NCBI GenBank assembly: GCA_030525245.1
Contig: JAUNFB010000009.1
Location: 1-48,070, forward strand
Source of the DNA: Erysipelotrichia bacterium
Lineage (GTDB): Bacteria; Bacillota_I; Bacilli_A; Erysipelotrichales; Erysipelotrichaceae
Length of the DNA stretch: 48,070 bases
Reading direction: 5' to 3'
The position numbers and the translations under genes were made by a program. The notes beneath the pieces were generated by a model. It was not told where the DNA came from, searched no databases, and worked only from the letters and a program-made list of their open reading frames with translations. Below, piece by piece: positions 26,443 to 34,250 of the stretch; the first letter of the stretch is position 1, and each line of letters begins with the position of its first letter.

Positions 26443-26476
26443 GAAATAGGAACTAATCCAACTTAGTTCCTATTTC
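26443..26476 (-). terminator. Hairpin overlapping the 3' end of the deaminase-like gene
   Basis: A perfect 14-base stem: GAAATAGGAACTAA (26443-26456) with TTAGTTCCTATTTC (26463-26476), loop of six. On the minus strand it contains the last codons and the TAG stop of the gene at 26453, followed by AATTACG, so the U-tract is poor. It could be a terminator or a 3'-end stabiliser. Confidence 0.55.
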
Positions 26477-28930
26477 ATATTTTTTATGGATTATTTTATC
26501 AATTACTGATTTACTGTCGGTACATGATGTGATATATCCGCGTAAAGATATTAGCTTTTCTTTTAAAGTTTTGCAGCCGGTACTTAGATAAATATCTGCT
26601 TTTCCTTTTCCGTTTCGGGCTTCTTGAACAAGGTTGCCTAAAGCAGAATTTCCTTCAAAAGCCAGTACAATTGAATTTCTTCTTTCGAATATCTCATAAT
26701 TGAAGGATTTATAAATGCCCATTTCCTGAGATTCTGTAGAAATTCGGAAATTATCAATTGGTGAATTGAGTAATTTTTGACAATCATTTTTGGATAGAAG
26801 TGAAGGTACAATAGCAAAGATGGTAAATCCTTGAGTGTTATTTTCCACTAAATATTTCTCATAGGCAGTTAATTTATGCCCAATAACAAAGAAAAATTTG
26901 TCGGGATCCAGCTTTTTTAATAATTGTTGAATAATATCTTTTTCTAATTGATGGGTACGAATATTGGCGTTGCTTGTAAAACTGCCGCCGGCTAAAATAA
27001 TTGGTAATTTATTCCATGGTAATTCTTTTACTCTCTCTTTTAGTATTTGGTAGGAAGAAACCTTTTTAATTTTAAATGTCGGAATATTTGCGGAGTTGTT
27101 GAGTTGTTGCAGTTTATTTGTATAATAGTCTTTAACGGAATAATGATTTAATTCATCTTGAAAAGCATTAAATTTGAGTATAAAGTAACTTCTGGCATTA
27201 TTTAATACTTCTTCTTCGGTAGAACGCATTTGGATAAACTCCTCATTACTTATATTTAGTAAGTTTTGTAGAGCTAATTGTTCATCAATGGTATCTGTAC
27301 CATATAAACCACATCCGTCTGTTCCTTGGACGCATTTGATTCCGTATTTTAAATATTTTCTCAAAGGATGATTGTTTAAAATTGTTAAATTGTTTAAACG
27401 CACATTACTGGTTAATTGGAATTCTAAAATAACGCCGTTTTCTTTTATTTGTTTCAAAGTTTCTTTGCCGCTTTTAGTTTTAAAATCAGCACCATATATA
27501 CCATGACCGATTCTTACAGGCGGGTACTTTTGGTTAGGTAGTAAAGAGTCTTTAACACAATTGATTGCTTTTGCCATGTTGTGTTTCAAGGTATCATTTT
27601 CTCCGGCATGAATGCGGATAGTAAAATGCGGATCCTTCGAGGCGATCTTTTGAACTATTTCTCTAATAACATCTTTTAGTTCGGAAATATCATTGATTTC
27701 TTCACCGACGAAGTCACAGCCTACAACATAAGGATCACGAGCAGTCAACTTTAATACTTCGATATTCTCGCTTAAATAGTTGGTTGAAGCAATATTGTCT
27801 TTTACAATAGTCAAAGGTATCCGCCTTAAGGCTGCCAAATAGCGGATAGTTACACCGGTTTCTTGTTCAACAAGAGGCAATATATAATGTATTTGTTCCA
27901 ACATATTGATTAAGGATTGATCTTTTTTAACTAAGGTTGTATCCGATATTTCAATATAATTTATATGCTGTTGTTGATAAGAGCGACCAATCCATAAAAG
28001 TGTATCTTGAAATAAAGTAAGGTTTTGATAATTTTTATTATTGGTATCTTTCAACATCTTTAAGAGGTTTTTATAGACATCAATATCAGGAATTTTAGAA
28101 AAATTATTCAGTGGCACTGTATAATCGCATTTTATTCCTTTAGTAAAAACATAACGATACAGATACAGTTTTTCTAAATTGGTAAAAACGGCTTGAGAAT
28201 CTTTTAGTATAACTAAGGAGTTGCGAATCTTATTAATGTTATAGTTAGCATTTTCCAAGTTATTTAAAATTAAATCGGCAAAATTGATAAAGGTCATATC
28301 GTTTATTTTTCTGTTAACATGTTTATCCTTTAGATCAAGATCATTACCGAATTGTTTAATCACTTCTTGTCGGCGTTGTTTAATAAATTCTGTTTGTTTT
28401 TCATTTAGAATCAAGTTCAACTTGTAAATATAATATAGAGGATATCTGATCTGATGCTTAATACCCAAAGCAATTAGGACATCAGGGTTTAAAGTTGCAT
28501 TACCGTGAGTATGTAAATCCGTTTTAAATTTCACATCTTCTAAAATATAGGATTTAATTAAAGTATGGCGTATATCGAATTTATAATCTTTGGTTTGGGA
28601 CATCAAGGTTTTGGAAATAGCGGGTATCGTTGCGTTGATTTCAATTTTTCCGTTTGGGTAGATATTGGCGATTTTTGTACCTGCTAATCTAAATACATAG
28701 ACTTCTTGACCATCGCCTTTAATGAAACAAGGAATAGTTCCTTTGACTACTTTTAATTGTTGCCGATTGAGACTTAATGGTTGTTGTAATATTTTTGCCA
28801 AATTACAAATCAAATTATCTGTGTGATGATTTGGCGTTTCTAAGCAATATGAAAGAATATTATGCTTCAAAAACAGATTAACAACGATGTCTTTTTCTTT
28901 ATCCATATAAAATTTTCCGAAATATCCCAT
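26453..28930 (-). CDS. Adenosine/AMP deaminase-like protein with C-terminal DprA/SLOG-like domain
   Basis: 825 residues. Residues 137-580 show the adenosine deaminase metal-site series: DLHTHGN (H140, H142), HAGEN (H441, E444), RIGHG (H476) and QGTDG (D538). LTSNVR sits before the HPLRKYLKYG helix as in ADA. The usual second Asp after D538 is Gly. Residues 640-800 are a separate Rossmann-like region: LPIILAGGSFTSN, FFFVIGHK, then FERRNSIVLAFEGNSALGNLVQEA, which resembles the RN(R/S)II...SG motif of DprA/SLOG nucleotide-binding proteins. About 130 N-terminal residues are unassigned. Likely a nucleoside or nucleotide deaminase with a nucleotide-sensing module; substrate unknown. The start could also be ATG 28906. 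Confidence 0.7.
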   Translation of the reverse strand: MGYFGKFYMDKEKDIVVNLFLKHNILSYCLETPNHHTDNLICNLAKILQQPLSLNRQQLKVVKGTIPCFIKGDGQEVYVFRLAGTKIANIYPNGKIEINATIPAISKTLMSQTKDYKFDIRHTLIKSYILEDVKFKTDLHTHGNATLNPDVLIALGIKHQIRYPLYYIYKLNLILNEKQTEFIKQRRQEVIKQFGNDLDLKDKHVNRKINDMTFINFADLILNNLENANYNINKIRNSLVILKDSQAVFTNLEKLYLYRYVFTKGIKCDYTVPLNNFSKIPDIDVYKNLLKMLKDTNNKNYQNLTLFQDTLLWIGRSYQQQHINYIEISDTTLVKKDQSLINMLEQIHYILPLVEQETGVTIRYLAALRRIPLTIVKDNIASTNYLSENIEVLKLTARDPYVVGCDFVGEEINDISELKDVIREIVQKIASKDPHFTIRIHAGENDTLKHNMAKAINCVKDSLLPNQKYPPVRIGHGIYGADFKTKSGKETLKQIKENGVILEFQLTSNVRLNNLTILNNHPLRKYLKYGIKCVQGTDGCGLYGTDTIDEQLALQNLLNISNEEFIQMRSTEEEVLNNARSYFILKFNAFQDELNHYSVKDYYTNKLQQLNNSANIPTFKIKKVSSYQILKERVKELPWNKLPIILAGGSFTSNANIRTHQLEKDIIQQLLKKLDPDKFFFVIGHKLTAYEKYLVENNTQGFTIFAIVPSLLSKNDCQKLLNSPIDNFRISTESQEMGIYKSFNYEIFERRNSIVLAFEGNSALGNLVQEARNGKGKADIYLSTGCKTLKEKLISLRGYITSCTDSKSVIDKIIHKKYEIGTKLD

Positions 28931-28950
28931 AACTCACCTATATTTCCATA

Positions 28951-28959
28951 AGTATAGCA
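28951..28959 (-). promoter_or_regulatory. Extended -10 promoter of the deaminase-like gene
   Basis: TGCTATACT on the minus strand (28959-28951) is an extended -10 element about 21 bases before the ATG; AGGTGA (28939-28934) is the ribosome site. The gene may therefore be transcribed separately from the DUF2804 gene behind it. No convincing -35. Confidence 0.5.
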
Positions 28960-28984
28960 CAAATAAGCTGATAAGGGTGATAAA

Positions 28985-30010
28985 TTACCAACGGTTACGT
29001 ACTTTTTCCGCAAAGCCCAATTGACCGTCCAATGTTATTGTGCGCGTATCATCGAGTTTACATTGCCCGTAAAATTTTCCGAATACTTGATGCTGATCGC
29101 TTTCGATAATTAAGGCATTAGTACGATTAGCGCGGTCTAAAATCGGCTCAAAGCGTAAATCAAGTTGATTATTATTGTCTGTAAAATGCCAGATTCCATA
29201 GAAGTGATCACGATTGTCAACTTGAGGGAGGCCGAAATCAACTTGATCCAACTTGTAGGCTTTTCCATCATAGAACAACATATTCTCACTGGCAGCGCTG
29301 GTGTTTCCAAAACCATAACCTAAATTAAATCCGAACGGAACGTTGTTTACATAACAGCTTAGAGAACTCCAATACCATGTATTATCATAGGTCCAAATTC
29401 CTCTGCCCCAATCTAACACTGACGTTGTTTTTTCCGAAAAATCGTAATTTTTTTCACCGATCATGACGGTTCCGCATGCTTTCATGCAATTGATTTTTTG
29501 ATTATAGTAAAAGCAACCTTTCTTGTTGAAAGGAGTGCAAATTACAATGCTTTCATCAGGAACATCAGTCAATTTGATATTCCATTTTATAGTATTATTT
29601 CCTTGGAAATTATGCATGTAACCTTGCAGAATTCTTTCGCTTTGTTTGTTTATAAACGAAAGAGCGTAGTTTTTTCCTTTTGAAGTAAGATCGCCTGTTA
29701 AAGATGAACGCGGATGATTCTTTTTTCCTAAAGTCATAAATTGCATAGGAGATTTGGTGATTTCCCATTTTTCATTGAAATCTAAGAATGAAACGGAATC
29801 TAAACCCATATATCCGTTATCAGCAATTGTCAGAGCTAAACCATAGTTTTGATTACCTATATAATAGTAATCCCATTCTTTAGTCTTGAATCGGCTAATA
29901 AGATCGGTTTTCTTATTGTAGATAGGTAACATATCGGTACAATAACCCGGTTCGATAATATTATTGTCTTTATCTAGTAAGTTTTTAGCCGCAATTATTC
30001 TATTTTGCAT
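28985..30010 (-). CDS. DUF2804 family protein
   Basis: 341 residues, no signal peptide or membrane helix. The central motif VLDWGRGIWTYDNTWYWSS and the GFNLGYGFGNTSAASENMLFYDGKAYKLDQV segment are typical of DUF2804, a beta-rich family related in fold to the lipocalin/AttH-like proteins, with unknown function. The start at ATG 30010 has AAAGGAG upstream. It precedes the deaminase-like gene on the same strand with a 54-base gap; co-function is possible but unproven. Confidence 0.8.
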   Translation of the reverse strand: MQNRIIAAKNLLDKDNNIIEPGYCTDMLPIYNKKTDLISRFKTKEWDYYYIGNQNYGLALTIADNGYMGLDSVSFLDFNEKWEITKSPMQFMTLGKKNHPRSSLTGDLTSKGKNYALSFINKQSERILQGYMHNFQGNNTIKWNIKLTDVPDESIVICTPFNKKGCFYYNQKINCMKACGTVMIGEKNYDFSEKTTSVLDWGRGIWTYDNTWYWSSLSCYVNNVPFGFNLGYGFGNTSAASENMLFYDGKAYKLDQVDFGLPQVDNRDHFYGIWHFTDNNNQLDLRFEPILDRANRTNALIIESDQHQVFGKFYGQCKLDDTRTITLDGQLGFAEKVRNRW

Positions 30011-30210
30011 TTTATTCTCCTTTTTAGTTATTCTCTTTTCATATTAACACAAAGGAGCATATATTAATATGAAAAAAATATCGAAAAAAATTTCTATTTA
30101 ATGTAAAAATTTCATATAAATTTCATAAAAGTAGTGTTTAATAATATTGTAATTTTAGAGAGAATTACCTCGTTTCCCCCTTCTTGAATAAAATTTTGAA
30201 AAAAATAAAT

Positions 30211-30226
30211 GGTGTCGTTTGACACC
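30211..30226 (+). other. Hairpin upstream of the PPC-domain gene
   Basis: GGTGTC-GTTT-GACACC is a perfect six-base-pair hairpin followed by TTTATTTTG. It lies 36 bases before the chosen start codon and could be an attenuator or regulator site. Its presence inside the longer open frame argues against the upstream ATG at 30209. Confidence 0.4.
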
Positions 30227-30262
30227 TTTATTTTGTTAGGTTATGATTTTGACGGTGATATT

Positions 30263-30667
30263 ATGTTTTTAGCAGTAAGATTAAAAAAAGGTCAGGATTT
30301 AAAGAAAGAAATTGAAAAAATTATTAGAGAAAACAAGGTAAAGGCGGCTGTTGTCATCAGTGCAGTAGGTTGCTTGGATAATTTGTGTATTCGCTTGGCC
30401 GGAGGGAAGACTTTTTTGGAGAAAAAGCAGGATTATGAAATTGTGTCTTTGATGGGGACGATATGTAAGGATGGCTCCCATCTGCATATAGCGGTAAGTG
30501 ATGCGAACGGAAAAACATATGGTGGACATTTGTGCTATAATTGTATTGTCAATACAACCTGTGAATTGGTACTGGCTTGTATTGATGCTGAATATGATTT
30601 TTCACGTGTTTATGATGATACTACCGGATATAAGGAGTTGGTCATCAAAAAGGAGGAACTTGAATGA
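30263..30667 (+). CDS. PPC/DUF296 domain protein
   Basis: 134 residues from ATG 30263. The whole chain is one PPC (DUF296) domain: LAVRLKKGQDLKKEIEKII, AAVVISAVGCLDNLCIRL, then GSHLHIAVSDANGKTYGGHL near residues 75-95, which carries the conserved histidines. Bacterial single-domain PPC proteins form trimers; their role is not known, although plant homologues bind AT-rich DNA through a separate hook absent here. The frame extends to ATG 30209, but the family N-terminus fits 30263. It overlaps the next gene by four bases. Confidence 0.8.
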   Translation: MFLAVRLKKGQDLKKEIEKIIRENKVKAAVVISAVGCLDNLCIRLAGGKTFLEKKQDYEIVSLMGTICKDGSHLHIAVSDANGKTYGGHLCYNCIVNTTCELVLACIDAEYDFSRVYDDTTGYKELVIKKEELE

Positions 30668-30903
30668 AAAAATTAACTAAATATTTTGTTGGCAGCCAAG
30701 AGGCAAAAAAAGATTTGTTGCATTTATTGATTCTTATTTTGGTCTATGCACTTGTAGCTTGGTTGATTAATATTGTCGGCGGTGTGCTATCAATTATTCC
30801 GATTGTTAATATTATTGTCGGCGTAGTGGTAAAAATTTGCATATTATATTTAGCTTTGTGTGTAGTGGTTTCTGTGCTGGCATTTTTCAAAATTGTTGAT
30901 TAA
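30664..30903 (+). CDS. Small hydrophobic membrane protein
   Basis: 79 residues, not recognised. A Lys-rich N-terminus (MKKLTKYFVGSQEAKKD) is followed by two or three hydrophobic segments (about residues 18-40 and 42-75) with Gly/Ile/Val repeats. It is translationally coupled to the PPC gene (ATGA overlap, AAAGGAGG upstream), so it is genuinely expressed with it. A terminator follows at once. Function unknown. Confidence 0.7.
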   Translation: MKKLTKYFVGSQEAKKDLLHLLILILVYALVAWLINIVGGVLSIIPIVNIIVGVVVKICILYLALCVVVSVLAFFKIVD

Positions 30904-30910
30904 TTAAGGT

Positions 30911-30946
30911 TATATCTCTTTGGTTTCAAAGAGATATATTTTTTTT
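30911..30946 (+). terminator. Terminator of the PPC/membrane-protein operon
   Basis: TATATCTCTTT (30911-30921) pairs with AAAGAGATATA (30928-30938), followed by eight T. Confidence 0.93.
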
Positions 30947-31028
30947 GGCGGAATTATGAAGATAAAAAATTTGTTATGTATGAATATCTGCTAAAATTGG
31001 GTGCTGTGTAATAAGAAATAATCTTACA

Positions 31029-32252
31029 TTATATTGAGGATTTTGTATCTTTTTTTATCAGTAAAATGATTAGATCATTAACATTTGTGTTTGTAGGACC
31101 GGTAAAAATTAAAGCGTTCAACTTCTTTAATAAATTATAGCTATCACAGTTATTGATATATTCATCTAAATTGTATCGGAGAGCTTGTTGGGCGATATTT
31201 TGATCGCAATATCCGCCATCGGCATCTGTCGGACCGTCTGTTCCGTCGGAACCGCAAGCAATCAGCGTGGTATTATAAAGCGTTGAGAATCTTTTTAGAC
31301 ACAGAGCTACTAAGTGTTGACAACGTCCTCCTAAACCGTTTGTCCGGACAGTTAAAGTTAATTCGCCGGAAAAGATAAATGCTAAGTCGGAAGTCGGATG
31401 TTGATTGAAGTTGGCTAAGGCAATAATTTCGCGAGCAAAATTATTAATATCACCGTTGACAGTTGTTGATACCACTGTTGTTTGATAACCGAGTTTTTGA
31501 CAAATTCTGTGTGCCGAATCGGCTAATAATATATTAGAGCCGATTAAAAAAGAGCGGACGTTATTTAATCTAGGAAACGGTGACAATAATAAATTTTGTG
31601 GAATATTCAGCCGGTATTTACGGTTTATTTCCGTTGCTAAAGGGATGTTATCTTTGCTTTCGACTGTTGGCCCGGATGCAATAGTCGATAAATCATTGCC
31701 GATAACATCGCTTAAAATATAGTTATAGATATTGGCTTTTGTCAAAGAAGCTAACTTTCCGCCTTTTACTTGAGATAATTTTTTACGAATAAGATTTATT
31801 TCTTGAATTGATGCGGAGGAATGTAACAATTTATTGTTAATAAGTTGAAGTTGTTCTAAAGGTATTAACGGTAATTCCATTAATGAACTGCCGCCTCCGG
31901 AAATGAGAAAAATAATGTCATCACATTCTTTTAATGGTTTAATTAAATCAATGATGGCTTGGGTAGTCAGTAAAGAATTATTGTCTGTTAAGGGATGACC
32001 GGCTTCGAATATTGTAAAATCAGGAATGTTTCCTTGGGAGTGTCTGTATTTTGTCAGAACTATTCCTTGGTCAATCTTTTTGGAAAGAAAGTTCTGACAG
32101 ATCTTTCCCATCAACCAGCTAGCCTTCCCGATAGATATGACAATCAACTTTCCGCTATGAAAAGTCTGCCTCGATAAATATTGAGACAGTAGTTTATCAG
32201 GTTTACACTCGTTGATCGCGTAATCAACTATTTTTTTAATTTCTTCATTCAT
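31029..32252 (-). CDS. Glycerate 2-kinase, class II (GckA/TtuD/DUF4147-MOFRL type)
   Basis: 407 residues. It phosphorylates glycerate to 2-phosphoglycerate. The N-terminal domain has VISIGKASWLMG, EAGHPLTDNNS, the phosphate-loop FLISGGGSSLMELP and LSDVIGNDLSTIASGPT. The C-terminal MOFRL-like domain has FSGELTLTVRTNGLGGRCQHLVAL and CGSDGTDGPTDADGGYCD. Normal length. The minus-strand -10 TATAAT lies only seven bases from the ATG and no Shine-Dalgarno is visible, so the mRNA may be leaderless. Monocistronic. Confidence 0.9.
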   Translation of the reverse strand: MNEEIKKIVDYAINECKPDKLLSQYLSRQTFHSGKLIVISIGKASWLMGKICQNFLSKKIDQGIVLTKYRHSQGNIPDFTIFEAGHPLTDNNSLLTTQAIIDLIKPLKECDDIIFLISGGGSSLMELPLIPLEQLQLINNKLLHSSASIQEINLIRKKLSQVKGGKLASLTKANIYNYILSDVIGNDLSTIASGPTVESKDNIPLATEINRKYRLNIPQNLLLSPFPRLNNVRSFLIGSNILLADSAHRICQKLGYQTTVVSTTVNGDINNFAREIIALANFNQHPTSDLAFIFSGELTLTVRTNGLGGRCQHLVALCLKRFSTLYNTTLIACGSDGTDGPTDADGGYCDQNIAQQALRYNLDEYINNCDSYNLLKKLNALIFTGPTNTNVNDLIILLIKKDTKSSI

Positions 32253-32259
32253 AGTTAAA

Positions 32260-32265
32260 ATTATA
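32260..32265 (-). promoter_or_regulatory. -10 element of the glycerate kinase gene
   Basis: A perfect TATAAT on the minus strand, seven bases from the ATG at 32252; the -35 region (near 32283-32288, CATATT) is poor. Confidence 0.5.
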
Positions 32266-32279
32266 GCGCAAAATAAATA

Positions 32280-32304
32280 AAAAATATGCTTAATTAAGCA
32301 TATT
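32280..32304 (-). terminator. Terminator of tRNA-Gln (20-base palindrome)
   Basis: ATATGCTTAATTAAGCATAT (32284-32303) is a perfect palindrome. On the minus strand it is followed by TTTT and lies 11 bases after the tRNA 3' end. Confidence 0.7.
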
Positions 32305-32314
32305 AATTAACAAA

Positions 32315-32390
32315 TGGCTGGGATAATAGGATTCGAACCTATGTAATGTCAGAGTCAGAGTCTGATGCCTTACCGCTTGGCGATATCCCA
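32315..32390 (-). tRNA. tRNA-Gln (anticodon CTG)
   Basis: 76 bases with encoded CCA. The acceptor TGGGATA/TATCCCA has the U1-A72-type weak pair usual for tRNA-Gln. Anticodon stem TCAGA/TCTGA encloses loop CTCTGAC, giving CTG that reads CAG. T-loop TTCGAAT. Confidence 0.95.
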
Positions 32391-32404
32391 ATGATAACAG
32401 GAAT

Positions 32405-32410
32405 ATTATA
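32405..32410 (-). promoter_or_regulatory. -10 element of tRNA-Gln
   Basis: TATAAT on the minus strand ends 14 bases before the tRNA 5' end; the -35 is weak. It is back-to-back with the plus-strand -10 at 32431. Confidence 0.5.
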
Positions 32411-32430
32411 CAACAAAAAAGTTATTATGG

Positions 32431-32436
32431 TATAAT
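32431..32436 (+). promoter_or_regulatory. -10 element of the E2-like gene
   Basis: A perfect TATAAT, 25 bases before ATG 32461, in the spacer shared with the divergent tRNA-Gln promoter. Confidence 0.5.
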
Positions 32437-32460
32437 TATTTGCGGAAAAGGAAAAGATTT

Positions 32461-33339
32461 ATGGAAAAAAGAAAAAAACACTATCTTGATCGGGCAGATG
32501 GCTATTATTTGAAAGATATTGATTCATTTCATAATTATTTTGCTCATTTAAATCCACGCAGAACAGACTGTGAAGTATGTATGCTTTCTCATTTGGATGT
32601 CACCAAAGCGTTGGAATATTTACATATGAAGAATGAAAATAGTGATTGTAAGATAACATTCTTTCATTTGATTTTGACTGTGATGGCTAAAATGGTTTAT
32701 AATCGGGAAAAAATGAATCGCTTTGTAGCCGGAAGAAGATTTTATCAAAGAAAAAAAGTTATTTTGTCTTTTGTGGCCAAAAAGAAATTTACTGATCAAG
32801 CTGAGGAAGCTTTAATGATGCTTCATCCGAAGCAGGGAGATAATTTGAATAGTATAGCTCATAAAGTCAGCGGAGAAGTCAAACAGGCACGCAAAGAAAA
32901 TAACAAAGAATACGGAGCTGATGCTGCTTTGAATACTTTGGCTAAATTACCTAGATTTTTAATGATAATGGTTATGGGAGTATTGAAATGGTTAGATAAA
33001 AACGGTTTGTTTCCGGAAAGCTTTATGCGAGTTGATCCGAACTATTCAACTATCCTTTTAAGCAATTTAGGTTCAATAAAATGCGATGCGGTATATCATC
33101 ATTTATCTAATTTCGGTACTAACAGCATTGTTTTGACAATTGGAACTATTCATAAGGAAAAAGTGCTTAATGAAAATGCGCAAGAAGAAATTAAGGATGT
33201 TGTTAATTTCGGCATTACTATTGATGAAAGAATAGGAGATGGCTTCTATTTTGCTAAATGTATGAAATTTGTTCAATTTGTTTTGGATCATCCGGAATTA
33301 TTGGATGATGATGTTACATCGATAGTTGACTATCAGTGA
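32461..33339 (+). CDS. Stand-alone 2-oxoacid dehydrogenase E2/CAT-fold acyltransferase-like protein
   Basis: 292 residues matching only the catalytic (CAT-fold) domain of E2 acyltransferases: FFHLILTVMAKMVYNREKMNRFVAGRRFYQRKKVILSF near the N-terminus and FGTNSIVLTIGTIHKE, VNFGITIDERIGDGFYFAKCMKFVQFVLDHPELL at the C-terminus. There is no lipoyl or peripheral-subunit-binding domain. The catalytic HxxxDG is ERIGDG: the His is replaced. No E1 or E3 genes are nearby. It is probably a CAT-fold acyltransferase relative of unknown substrate or a non-catalytic homologue. ATG 32461 is preferred over an upstream TTG. Confidence 0.8.
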   Translation: MEKRKKHYLDRADGYYLKDIDSFHNYFAHLNPRRTDCEVCMLSHLDVTKALEYLHMKNENSDCKITFFHLILTVMAKMVYNREKMNRFVAGRRFYQRKKVILSFVAKKKFTDQAEEALMMLHPKQGDNLNSIAHKVSGEVKQARKENNKEYGADAALNTLAKLPRFLMIMVMGVLKWLDKNGLFPESFMRVDPNYSTILLSNLGSIKCDAVYHHLSNFGTNSIVLTIGTIHKEKVLNENAQEEIKDVVNFGITIDERIGDGFYFAKCMKFVQFVLDHPELLDDDVTSIVDYQ

Positions 33340-33353
33340 GTTTATCCGACAAG

Positions 33354-33373
33354 GCCGACTTTTTGTCGGCTTT
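33354..33373 (+). terminator. Terminator after the E2-like gene
   Basis: GCCGAC (33354-33359), loop TTTTT, GTCGGC (33365-33370), then TTTAA. Short U-tract. Confidence 0.65.
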
Positions 33374-33422
33374 AATGTTAAAGGCAAATATGATAAAATA
33401 ATAAGGTTAGGTGGTGTTTAAA

Positions 33423-34250
33423 TTGGATGCTGTAAGAGTAGAAAATCTTAATTATAGTTATCATGGTGATAAGATGACAATTGATGATATTTCTTTTACA
33501 ATACCTCAAGGTTCATATACAACGGTTATCGGGCATAATGGATCCGGTAAAAGTACATTGGCTAAATTGCTTTTAGGCTTATTAGAGAAAAAATCGGGAA
33601 ATATTTATATTAACGATTTGGAACTGAATTATGAAAATTTGAATAAAATCAGAAATAATATCGGAATAGTTTTTCAAAATCCCGATAATCAATTCATTGG
33701 TTCAACGGTTCGTGATGATATTGCTTTCGGTTTGGAAAACCATTGCTTTCCTCGTGAAGAAATGGATCCTATTATTGAAAAGTATGCCGCCGAAGTAAAT
33801 ATGAGCAAATTTTTGGAAAACGAACCGACAAAATTGTCGGGTGGGCAAAAACAAAGAGTCGCTATTGCTTCGGTATTGGCGATGAATTTGAACATTATTG
33901 TTTTTGATGAAGCAACAAGTATGTTGGATCCAACGGGAAAAAGAGAAATAAATCGTTTGATTAACAAAATACATCAACAGCAGAAAATTACGATAATTTC
34001 AATTACTCATGATATTGAAGAGGTTGCTCAGAGCGATAATGTTTTAGTGATCGATAATGGAAAATTGGCTATGAGCGGTAAACCGGAGCAGATATTTAAA
34101 AACGAAAAAATGATGGTGAGAATGAAATTGGATATTCCTTTTGCTTATAAGTTGCGCAATGAATTGGCAAAAAGGGGCGTAAAAGTAGCGGACACACTTG
34201 ATTTGGAAAGGATGGCTGAAGAAGTATGTCAATACGTTTTGAAAAAGTAG
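33423..34250 (+). CDS. ecfA1: ECF transporter ATPase EcfA1
   Basis: 275 residues. One of two ATPases powering energy-coupling-factor vitamin/metal uptake with EcfT and variable S components. Walker A GHNGSGKST, Q-loop FQNPDNQFIG, signature LSGGQKQRVAIAS and Walker B IIVFDEATSMLDP are intact. AGGTGG at 33409-33414 is best spaced to TTG 33423 (protein LDAVRVENLNYSYHG); a GTG at 33411 would overlap that site. It overlaps ecfA2 by 25 bases. Confidence 0.93.
   Translation: MDAVRVENLNYSYHGDKMTIDDISFTIPQGSYTTVIGHNGSGKSTLAKLLLGLLEKKSGNIYINDLELNYENLNKIRNNIGIVFQNPDNQFIGSTVRDDIAFGLENHCFPREEMDPIIEKYAAEVNMSKFLENEPTKLSGGQKQRVAIASVLAMNLNIIVFDEATSMLDPTGKREINRLINKIHQQQKITIISITHDIEEVAQSDNVLVIDNGKLAMSGKPEQIFKNEKMMVRMKLDIPFAYKLRNELAKRGVKVADTLDLERMAEEVCQYVLKK

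Noticed and set aside
30209-30262. Upstream ATG start for the PPC-domain gene
   Set aside because: The added 18 residues span a hairpin and do not fit the family N-terminus.
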